A stretch of 36,272 nt of DNA, taken from contig CAMCSH010000005.1 of NCBI GenBank assembly GCA_945877655.1, positions 1 through 36,272 of the forward strand. Reading direction: 5' to 3'. Position 1 is the stretch's first letter. Each line of letters begins with the position of its first letter. Positions 25,148 through 32,611 of the stretch are shown here, in pieces. The position numbers and the translations under genes are program-made. This DNA comes from Lentisphaera araneosa HTCC2155. GTDB taxonomy: Bacteria; Verrucomicrobiota; Lentisphaeria; Lentisphaerales; Lentisphaeraceae. The notes below the pieces were generated by a model, which ran no database searches, was not told where the DNA came from, and saw only the letters and a program-made list of their open reading frames with translations.

Positions 25148-26347
25148 ATGAAGACAGTCCCGGCCATTTTGCTGCTGCTCATCCAAACCCTCGCCGCCGA
25201 ACCCTTGCTGGTCAACAGCGACGTCGTCGACCTGGAGAACGTCCAGAATCGCGCCACCGCCCGCGTCTTCCGCGGCGACCTGGTCGACGGCGAGACCGAC
25301 CCCCAGGCGCGCGACCAGGTGACGATCAAGCGTCCCGATGGCAGCGTCCTGCACGCGGCGCGGCGCCTCTTCATCAGCCAAGACGATCTCAATGCGAGCC
25401 TGCGCAAGGAGAAGATCGACGCCGAGGCCAGCTTCAAGACCGAGACCGACCGCAGCCTGCGACTGGCCAGCGAGATCAACGAGCTAGAGCAGTCGATGAT
25501 CGAGACGCAGCGCGACGCCTGCCTGTCGATCCGCAACCTCCGCACCCTGCGCGCCACCACCGGCGAGCTCCTCACCGTCTACGATTACGATCCCCTAATG
25601 AACGCCGCCAAGGCGCGCAAATACGTCAAGGAGACTGGCGTCGCCCTGGTCGACAAGAAAAAAGCCCTGGTCGAGGCCGATTCCCGCTGCGAAAAGGCGA
25701 TGGCCCAGGTGCTCATCCTCGACGCCCGCCTGTCGGCCCTGCCGAGCCTCTTTTCCGGCCGCGGCGCCGGTCTCGCCCTGATCAAGGGCGGCAGCAAGCT
25801 CTACCTCGACAACAACAAGCTCGGCAAGATCATCGCCAACGATCTCGTCCTCAGCGTCCGGCCCCACCCGAGTCATTCCGATTGGCGCCTGGTGACGGTG
25901 GAGGACAAGGTCTACTCCATCGCGACGGCCGATCTGCTGCTCCTGCAGGGCCGCCGCGCCGAGATGGATGCCGGCACCGCTCGCCTCGCGGCGCGTCTCA
26001 GCGCCATCGAGCGCCGCCTCGCCGACCTGAAGCTGGCGACGCTGGTGCGCGAGGCGGTGACCCGCCAGCTCCGTTTCGAGAAGGCGCTTGATGGCAACTA
26101 CAGCGAACTGGCGGCCCTCGAGGTCAAGGTCGACGAGACCCGCAAGCTCAGCGTCCGGGCGCCCCCGGCCGGCTTGATCTATGTCCATCGTCGCGATGCC
26201 GACAAGGCGCTCGCCGTCTACGCCGCCGAGATCAAGGCCGCCGATGCCGAGACAGCCAAGCTCAATGCGGAAGTCGCAAAAGCCCGCAAGCAGATGATCG
26301 ATTTCGAGACCCAGGCCGCCAAGCTCGAGAAGCTGATGGCGCCGTAA
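25148..26347 (+). CDS. Secreted protein with long helical/coiled-coil segments
   Basis: Signal MKTVPAILLLLIQTLAAEP; heptad-like helices (ETDRSLRLASEINELEQSMIETQ; AEIKAADAETAKLNAEVAKARKQMIDFETQAAKLEKL). Confidence 0.65.
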   Translation: MKTVPAILLLLIQTLAAEPLLVNSDVVDLENVQNRATARVFRGDLVDGETDPQARDQVTIKRPDGSVLHAARRLFISQDDLNASLRKEKIDAEASFKTETDRSLRLASEINELEQSMIETQRDACLSIRNLRTLRATTGELLTVYDYDPLMNAAKARKYVKETGVALVDKKKALVEADSRCEKAMAQVLILDARLSALPSLFSGRGAGLALIKGGSKLYLDNNKLGKIIANDLVLSVRPHPSHSDWRLVTVEDKVYSIATADLLLLQGRRAEMDAGTARLAARLSAIERRLADLKLATLVREAVTRQLRFEKALDGNYSELAALEVKVDETRKLSVRAPPAGLIYVHRRDADKALAVYAAEIKAADAETAKLNAEVAKARKQMIDFETQAAKLEKLMAP

Positions 26348-26357
26348 CTTGACGTGG

Positions 26358-26420
26358 CTCGACCATCCTGGTCGAGTGCTGCTCAATTGCGCTCAATGTG
26401 GCTCGATCGTCCCGATCGAG
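26358..26420. repeat. Two hairpins of the CTCGA-NNN-TCC-NNN-TCGAG family
   Basis: CTCGACCA-TCC-TGGTCGAG (26358-26376) and CTCGATCG-TCC-CGATCGAG (26402-26420). Confidence 0.85.
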
Positions 26421-26451
26421 AGCGATTTTTAAGTCATCTCGACCTGGAAGC

Positions 26452-27051
26452 TCAAGGCATGTTTAGCTTCGCTGCAAGATGCTCAAGGGCAATCTGCGCA
26501 TCGCGCAAAAACTCGTCGCGGCTGCGCCGTCGGCAGGGATCGCTGAGCGCCTTGATCAGGCGCGGTTGGATCCCGTGAGCCAAGGCCAGGGCGGCAAAGG
26601 CGTAGCCCTCCATGTCGACCAGGTCGCCGCCGGCAGCTGCCAAGGTGCGGCGCCGTTCTTCTTCCCAAACCGGCGAGCTGACGCTGACCAGGGTGGCGCC
26701 GGCGCCGCAGGAGATCTCCGGCCAGGCGGCTTGCATCAAGGGCGATGAGGAGTCGCCGCCGTGGTCGAAGCGGAGCTTGCCGATCTCGACACAGCGACCC
26801 AGTAAAAAGTCATCGCCGAGCCAGCCGGCGATGCCGCAGTTGACATGCTCGCCGAGGCGATGCGCCGGCGCGGCGCTGAGCCAGGAGGCGTAGCCGGCGG
26901 CGAAGGCGACGGGTCCCATGCCGCAGACCACCAGGGTCGAGCCGTCGCGCAGAGTCCAAGCGCGGTTGGCGGGCGGCGCAGCGAGGACTTGCGCGTCGCG
27001 CAAAAAGGACGCGGCTTCGAATTCGGTGGCGAGGAAGAGGCTGCGTTTCAT
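26452..27051 (-). CDS. Nucleoside phosphorylase/nucleosidase superfamily (MqnB/Pfs-like)
   Basis: LFLATEFEAASFL...LVVCGMGPVAFAAGYASWL...VNCGIAGWLGDDFLLGRCVEIGKLRFDHGGDSS...GDLVDMEGYAFAALALAHGIQPRLIKALSD. Confidence 0.75.
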   Translation of the reverse strand: MKRSLFLATEFEAASFLRDAQVLAAPPANRAWTLRDGSTLVVCGMGPVAFAAGYASWLSAAPAHRLGEHVNCGIAGWLGDDFLLGRCVEIGKLRFDHGGDSSSPLMQAAWPEISCGAGATLVSVSSPVWEEERRRTLAAAGGDLVDMEGYAFAALALAHGIQPRLIKALSDPCRRRSRDEFLRDAQIALEHLAAKLNMP

Positions 27052-27707
27052 TTCAGGCTCCAGTCGATCGGGGTTTGGCCGCGGCTGGCGAGCCAGGAGT
27101 TCACCGCGCTGAAGGGTTTCGAGCCGTAGAAGCCGCGGTAGACCGACAGCGGCGAGGGGTGGGCGGAAGTGTGGACGAGGTGGCGGCTGGGATCGAGTAA
27201 TTTCGCCTTCTTCTGGGCCGGGGCACCCCAGAGGATGAAGGCGCAGGGCTCGCGCCCTTGCGCCAGGGCGCGGATCACCGCGTCGCTGAACTCCTCCCAG
27301 CCTTGTTTGGCATGCGAGAAGGGTTCTCCCTGGCGCACCGTCAGAGTCGTGTTGAGGAGCAGCACACCTTGGCGCGCCCAAGGGCTGAGATCGCCGCTGG
27401 AGGGCGTCGCTTGTCCGAGATCGTCCTGCAGTTCCTTGAGGATATTCTTCAGCGACGGCGGCGGCGGCACACCGGGCGGCACCGAGAAACACAGGCCATG
27501 CGCCTGGCCGGGGCCGTGATAGGGGTCCTGCCCCAGGATCACCACCTTCACCGCCTCGAAGGGGCAGAGGTCGAAGGCGGCAAAGACCTCTTCCGGCGCT
27601 GGAAACACCGGGCCGATTTGACGTTCCGCCGCGACGAAGCGCAACAGCCGTTCATGGCGGATGGAGCCGAGTTCTTCGGCGAGGGCCTGGCGCCAATCTG
27701 GGGACAT
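27048..27707 (-). CDS. ung: Uracil-DNA glycosylase
   Basis: VKVVILGQDPYHGPGQAHGLCFSVPPGVPPPPSLKNILKEL ... VLLLNTTLTVRQGEPFSHAKQGWEEFSD ... HTSAHPSPLSVYRGF. Confidence 0.96.
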   Translation of the reverse strand: MSPDWRQALAEELGSIRHERLLRFVAAERQIGPVFPAPEEVFAAFDLCPFEAVKVVILGQDPYHGPGQAHGLCFSVPPGVPPPPSLKNILKELQDDLGQATPSSGDLSPWARQGVLLLNTTLTVRQGEPFSHAKQGWEEFSDAVIRALAQGREPCAFILWGAPAQKKAKLLDPSRHLVHTSAHPSPLSVYRGFYGSKPFSAVNSWLASRGQTPIDWSLK

Positions 27708-27777
27708 GGAGGACTCCTTGACTGCCATCACTGGAGCTCCGGAAGGAAGGAAGTCCAAGTTGAAGAAGAAAACAGTT

Positions 27778-27799
27778 GACCTGTGTCACTCCATTTAGG
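27778..27799. repeat. 22-bp exact repeat, copy 2 (GACCTGTGTCACTCCATTTAGG)
   Basis: Identical to 11658-11679. Confidence 0.9.
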
Positions 27800-28050
27800 G
27801 GAAGTGGGCGAAGAGCGCGGCGAACACAAGTTCAAACCAAGCACTGCCGGCGGCGCGACACCCAAGGACCCGACCCTGGCCTTCTTCGCCGAACTTCTCG
27901 AAAAGCTCAACGATCTCTTCATCGACGCCAAGCTCAGCGACGAAGACCGCCCACCAGTCGATGGCCACCAGCATCCTTTCCGACGAGCGCATCCTGCAGA
28001 GCTGCGCGGCGGCGATCCTGGATTTATTGATCAAACAGCGTGGGACGTAA
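27783..28050 (+). pseudogene. Decayed C-terminal remnant of a type I restriction R subunit (HsdR)-like protein
   Basis: HKFKPSTAGGATPKDPTLAFFAELLEKLNDLFIDAKLSDED; a 1-nt shift near 27947-27950 continues as AHQSMATSILSDERILQSCAAAILDLLIKQRGT*, resembling the HsdR C-terminus with an internal deletion. Confidence 0.5.
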
Positions 28051-28061
28051 GCTTCAACCCT

Positions 28062-28829
28062 TCACAGCCAGCCGCGGCGGACGCCTTCAAAAAGGAAGAC
28101 GGTGGCGGCCTGGGCGACGTTGAGAGATTCGGCCGCACCGGGCATCGGTATGGTGACCCGTCGGCCGATGCTGAAATCGCTGACCCCGCCGCCTTCTTCG
28201 CCGAAGACCAAGAGGCCGCCGCGGAGATCGAACTCGGGAGCGAAACAGGAGACGCCGTCGCGTGGAGTCGTCAGCCATGCGGTGCGTCCGGCGCAAGTGG
28301 GCAGTGCGGCCAGTTCCTGCAGATTTTCGACCTTGCCGATGGTGAGGCGGAATTGCGCTCCCATGCCGGCCCGGACGGCTTTGGCGTTGTAGGGGTCGAC
28401 GGTGCCTTCGGTGACCACGGCTTCGCGGAGGCCGCAAGCCCAGGCGGTGCGCAGGATGGTGCCGATGTTGCCGGGATCTTGCAGGCCGTCGAGCACCAGG
28501 GTGAAGGCGCCTTGGAATTGCGGCGTGCCGAATTCGGGACGGCGGAGGACGACGATGATGCCTTGCGGGTTCTCGGTCTGGGCGAGTTCCTTGAAGGCGG
28601 CGGCGGCATCGCGGTAGACCGGCAGGCCGGGGGGGAAGGCCGGCAACTTGGTCGGATCGGCGTCGCCATCGACGAGGACGAAGTCGCAAAAGGCGGGCAA
28701 GGCGGCGAGCGCTTCGGCGGCGCAGCGCTGGCCTTCGGCGGTGAAGAGGCCGCTTTTGCGGCGGCCTTGGCGGGTGCCGAGGACGCGCAGGATTTTGCGT
28801 TTTGCTTCGCTGAGGAGAGGGAAATCCAT
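28062..28829 (-). CDS. SpoU/TrmH-family RNA 2'-O-methyltransferase
   Basis: LVLDGLQDPGNIGTILRTAWACGLREAVVTEGTVDPYNAKAVRAGMGAQFRL ... LLVFGEEGGGVSD ... TIPMPGAAESLNVAQAATVFLFE. Confidence 0.95.
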   Translation of the reverse strand: MDFPLLSEAKRKILRVLGTRQGRRKSGLFTAEGQRCAAEALAALPAFCDFVLVDGDADPTKLPAFPPGLPVYRDAAAAFKELAQTENPQGIIVVLRRPEFGTPQFQGAFTLVLDGLQDPGNIGTILRTAWACGLREAVVTEGTVDPYNAKAVRAGMGAQFRLTIGKVENLQELAALPTCAGRTAWLTTPRDGVSCFAPEFDLRGGLLVFGEEGGGVSDFSIGRRVTIPMPGAAESLNVAQAATVFLFEGVRRGWL

Positions 28830-28947
28830 GGAAACGGGTCCGGTGAAAAAAAAATCAGGAAAGGGGAGGCGGTCAAGCTGTGGAGCAAGCTCCGGGACTT
28901 GATCCTAACCTCGCGAGAATCTTTTTCCAAGCCTTTCCCAGAGTCTT

Positions 28948-28976
28948 TTGGCATTCTGCAAGTCCGGCGCTAGAGT
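28948..28976 (+). promoter_or_regulatory. Candidate sigma70-type promoter upstream of the large lipoprotein
   Basis: TTGGCA - 17 nt - TAGAGT, about 75 nt before the ATG. Confidence 0.4.
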
Positions 28977-29051
28977 GTCCGGAACCTGCCGTCTCCGCCG
29001 GAGCCGGCACTCATTTGATCGCCGAACGTCTTATTCAGGGAGCGACGGACC

Positions 29052-31493
29052 ATGATGATGAAGCGCCTTTCAGCCACTGCCCTTCTCGTACTCAGTGCTT
29101 CGGCTTGCCGCAGCCATGACAAGGCCGCAGCCAACTCGGCTAACCCCGAAGTTCCCGCCACCTATCCCGCCAAAGTTGTGGATGTCCGCGACATTGAGTT
29201 CATGACCCCGGCAGAACGCGATGCCAAGCTCGGCATCGACTGGCGTAACAACCGCGCCATCTCGCAGCACCTCACTCCCGACGTTCAGGTAGAGCTCGAC
29301 ATGAGCCAAAGCCGTGAAATCGTCCTCAACTACGAGAAGCAGTTCGCCCTCACCGTCAAGGCCGTCTCGGCCCGCGGCCAAGGCACCGTTTCGATCGGCT
29401 CGAAGTGGGCCAAGGTCGGCGATGTCATCGACTTCGAAGCCCTGGAAGACAACGGCGCCCGCTTCACCGGTTGGGAAGGCGATATCGATGGCGATGGCGT
29501 CAAGGTCGACGGCAAGAAGATCTCGGTCAAGATGGACCGTCCCCGCAACATCCGCGCACTCTTCACCGCGACGAAGGCCGAGCTCGCCTTCTCCAGTGAA
29601 TTCGGCGCCCCCAAAGGCGGCGGCATCTACGAACTCGGCCAGGAAGTCGAGTGGAGCGTCACCTCTCCCTGGCCGGTCAGCGCAGGCGTCCAGATGGTCG
29701 CCACCACCCCTTCCAGCAAAATCAAGCTCGACGCCGATGCCAAAGCCGATCCCGGCTGGAAGCGCCAGGTGCGCGTTGCCGCCTCCAGCGCCGACATCGT
29801 CTCGGGCTCGACCCAAGGCAGCGATGGCTGGGTCGACGCCGACAGCGAAATCTCGGTCAATGCCGTTCCCGCCGATGAATCCTATGGCTTCATCAAGTGG
29901 GATGGCGTGCCTGCCGCCGTCGCCACGCAAAATCCTCTCAAGCTGAAAGTCGACCAGCCGATCAGCCCGATCGCGGTCTTCGAGAAGCAGAAATTCCGCC
30001 TTGCCGTCCTCACCGAATTCGGCAAGATCAACGGCGACGGCCTGCACCCGAAAGACCAGCCTGTCACCTGGTCGGTCGAAACCCCGGTCGAAATCGCTCC
30101 CGGCATCCGCAAGGTCGCCCGCAACGCCGGCGGCACTGTCAAGATGAACACCAACAAGACCTACCGCATCGAATGGGACACTGAAGTCCTCCTCGAAGTG
30201 GCGAAGAAGACCGCCGCCGGCGAAGTCGTCGTCCGCCACGAATGGGTCCCGGCCGGCAAAATGATCAAAGGCATCACCGTCGAACGCACCAAAGACGAAG
30301 CCGCCACCATCGCCCTCTGGGAAGGCACGGTCGAGCGCAATCTCGCCCGTTTAGAAAAACTCGACCTGAAGATGGACCGCCCCCGCCGCCTCGTCGCCAA
30401 CTTCACTCCCGAGCCCAGCACCTTGCTGGCCAAGAGCGAAGGCCAGGTCATCGTCGAGAAGAAGACCTTCAAGCCCGAAGACACCAAAGAGCTCATTCCC
30501 GGCACTCAGTACGCCAGCGCCGTCGAACGCGGCGTTCTGGTTCGCCCCGACCTCGAGAAGCAGCTCGGCAAAGGCGACAAGATCGCCGCCGCCGAAGTCA
30601 ACGTCCTCGAAGGCCAAGCCGCCCGCATCGACACCGGCATCGCCTACGCTGGCTGGAAGAACTGCGTCCGGATGCGCAATGAATACGCCGAGCTGATCAT
30701 CGCCCCCGATATCGGCCGCGTCGTCTACTTCGGCTCCCCCGACGACAGCAGCAACCTGCTCTGGCTTAATGAAGACCTGAAAGGCAAGACCTTCACCCGC
30801 GATGACGCGGCCAAGGCCTACAACGATGTCGGCGGCTCGCGCGTCAACGTCGCCCCCGCCGAAGTCGTCCTGCCCCTCACCGGCAAGGCCTTCCCCCAGC
30901 CTTACGAGATCGACGGCTCGGCCTGCAAGGTCATCCTCGGCGCCAACAAAGTGGTCACCCAGACCTACCCCGAGAAAGCCACCGGCTGCTTCGTCGAGCG
31001 CACCTTCGTCCTGGTGAAGAACAAGCTCCATGTCCACACCGCCTTGGTCGGCATCACCGATCTGAAGCATGACTACTCGGTCGGCCCGCAGACCTTCACC
31101 CAGTTCATCCGTCCCCAGAAGGTTCTCTTCGGCCGTTCGGAAGACCGTGTCGGCCACCCCGCCGGCTACGCCATCCTGAAAGGCACCCCGCCTGAAATCG
31201 TCAAGGATGACGAAGGTCGCATGGCCTTCCCCTTCCCGGAGCAGGCCGCCAGGGAATGGCGCATCGGCACCTATTCGGACTACATCCAGATGGAGTTCAA
31301 GGACTACATCGTCACCGCCAAGGCGATCTACAAGAAAGGCGAAGAGTTCAACGAGCAGAACACCAACCTGCAGCTCTTCTGCCCCGAGAACCCCGTCGAC
31401 TGCATCGAAATCGGCCAGTCCGGCTCGCTCGCCAAGCTGTCCAAAGATTCTCAGACCACCTCTGAAATCATCTGGATCCTGGAAAAGCGCTGA
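29052..31493 (+). CDS. Large secreted lipoprotein-like protein with InlB-like repeats and a C-terminal DUF4380-like beta domain
   Basis: MMMKRLSATALLVLSASACRS; three modules like GARFTGWEGDIDGDGVKVDGKKISVKMDRPRNIRALFT; C-terminal NEYAELIIAPDIGRVVYFGSPDDSSNLLWLNEDL. Confidence 0.65.
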   Translation: MMMKRLSATALLVLSASACRSHDKAAANSANPEVPATYPAKVVDVRDIEFMTPAERDAKLGIDWRNNRAISQHLTPDVQVELDMSQSREIVLNYEKQFALTVKAVSARGQGTVSIGSKWAKVGDVIDFEALEDNGARFTGWEGDIDGDGVKVDGKKISVKMDRPRNIRALFTATKAELAFSSEFGAPKGGGIYELGQEVEWSVTSPWPVSAGVQMVATTPSSKIKLDADAKADPGWKRQVRVAASSADIVSGSTQGSDGWVDADSEISVNAVPADESYGFIKWDGVPAAVATQNPLKLKVDQPISPIAVFEKQKFRLAVLTEFGKINGDGLHPKDQPVTWSVETPVEIAPGIRKVARNAGGTVKMNTNKTYRIEWDTEVLLEVAKKTAAGEVVVRHEWVPAGKMIKGITVERTKDEAATIALWEGTVERNLARLEKLDLKMDRPRRLVANFTPEPSTLLAKSEGQVIVEKKTFKPEDTKELIPGTQYASAVERGVLVRPDLEKQLGKGDKIAAAEVNVLEGQAARIDTGIAYAGWKNCVRMRNEYAELIIAPDIGRVVYFGSPDDSSNLLWLNEDLKGKTFTRDDAAKAYNDVGGSRVNVAPAEVVLPLTGKAFPQPYEIDGSACKVILGANKVVTQTYPEKATGCFVERTFVLVKNKLHVHTALVGITDLKHDYSVGPQTFTQFIRPQKVLFGRSEDRVGHPAGYAILKGTPPEIVKDDEGRMAFPFPEQAAREWRIGTYSDYIQMEFKDYIVTAKAIYKKGEEFNEQNTNLQLFCPENPVDCIEIGQSGSLAKLSKDSQTTSEIIWILEKR

Positions 31494-31513
31494 GCCCCAG
31501 ACTCGAACTCAAA

Positions 31514-31542
31514 ACCCCGCCGGAGACGGCGGGTTTTTTTTT
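31514..31542 (+). terminator. Rho-independent terminator
   Basis: CCCGCCG-GAGA-CGGCGGG followed by 9 T, 20 nt after the stop codon. Confidence 0.9.
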
Positions 31543-31548
31543 GCGCTT

Positions 31549-31607
31549 CGTGGCTCGACCATCCTTGGTCGAGTTTGCTCTTTCTCGAGCTGGAAGCTCG
31601 AGCCACG
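31549..31607. repeat. Hairpin pair of the CTCGA...TCGAG family within an outer inverted repeat
   Basis: CTCGACCA-TCCT-TGGTCGAG (31554-31573), CTCGAGCT-GGA-AGCTCGAG (31584-31602), outer CGTGGCTCGA / TCGAGCCACG. Confidence 0.88.
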
Positions 31608-31611
31608 GACC

Positions 31612-32505
31612 TCAAGCCCGCGGATGAAACTGCTTGTGGATCGCTTGCAGCCGCGAGGCGTCGACGTGGGTGTAGATCTGGGTGGTGGCGATATCGGCGT
31701 GGCCGAGCAGCTCCTGAATGACCCGCAGGTCGGCGCCGCGGGCCAGCAGGGCGGAGGCGAAGGAGTGGCGCAGCATGTGAGGGTGGAGATGCTTGCCGAG
31801 GCCGGCGGCGATGGCGCTGTCTTGAAGGAAGGCCCAGACCCGGGCCCGGGTCAGGATCTTGCCGGACTTCGACAGGATGAGCTCAGGAGCGCCATGGACA
31901 TCGAGAACCGGGCGCGACTCTTCCAAATAACGCCGCAGCAGCTTTTCCGCAGTGCGGCCGAAAGGCACCATGCGCTCTTTCGAACCCTTGCCGGAAACCC
32001 GCAGGAAGGCGCGGCGGAAATCAATCCCGTCGAGCCGCAGGGTGCACAGCTCGGTGACCCGCAGGCCGCAGGAAAACATCAGCTCGACCGCGAGGTGATT
32101 GCGCAGTCCAAGCACTTGCGTGTCGTCGAAGGAAGCGAGCAGTTTATCGACCTCGGCTGGACTGAGGTGATCGGGAAGAAGCCGCCACAGGCGGGGCGAA
32201 TCCATCACCGCCGTGACGTCGGCCGGAATCAGTTTTTCCTGGGTCATCCAACGCCAGAAAAGCCGCAGAGTGACGAGGCGCCGGGCGAGAGTGGCGGTGA
32301 CCAGGTTGCGCTCCTGCAGCGACTCGAGATATTCGGTCAACTGGCCGCGATCAGCGGCGGCGGCGGCGATGCCGGCCCGTGCCGCCCAGGCATCGTAGTC
32401 GCGCAGGTCGGCGAGATAGGCGTCGATACTCGTCCCGGCGAGGCCGCGATCGAGGATCAGCCAAGCACGGAAGCGCTCGCACAGGTCGCCAAAGTCGTCG
32501 TTCAT
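31612..32505 (-). CDS. Tyrosine recombinase XerC/XerD
   Basis: ELMFSCGLRVTELCTLRLDGIDF; VSGKGSKERMVPFG; HPHMLRHSFASALLARGADLRVIQELLGHADIATTQIYTHV. Confidence 0.93.
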   Translation of the reverse strand: MNDDFGDLCERFRAWLILDRGLAGTSIDAYLADLRDYDAWAARAGIAAAAADRGQLTEYLESLQERNLVTATLARRLVTLRLFWRWMTQEKLIPADVTAVMDSPRLWRLLPDHLSPAEVDKLLASFDDTQVLGLRNHLAVELMFSCGLRVTELCTLRLDGIDFRRAFLRVSGKGSKERMVPFGRTAEKLLRRYLEESRPVLDVHGAPELILSKSGKILTRARVWAFLQDSAIAAGLGKHLHPHMLRHSFASALLARGADLRVIQELLGHADIATTQIYTHVDASRLQAIHKQFHPRA

Positions 32506-32611
32506 CTCAGCTCAAGCCTCAAGTCGAAATGGGTTGGTGATGAAGGCTCGGCCCTTCGTCGCACAGGACTGCATCTTCGTCCGAATTCCAGCCGCGGCGC
32601 TCCCGCCGGCT

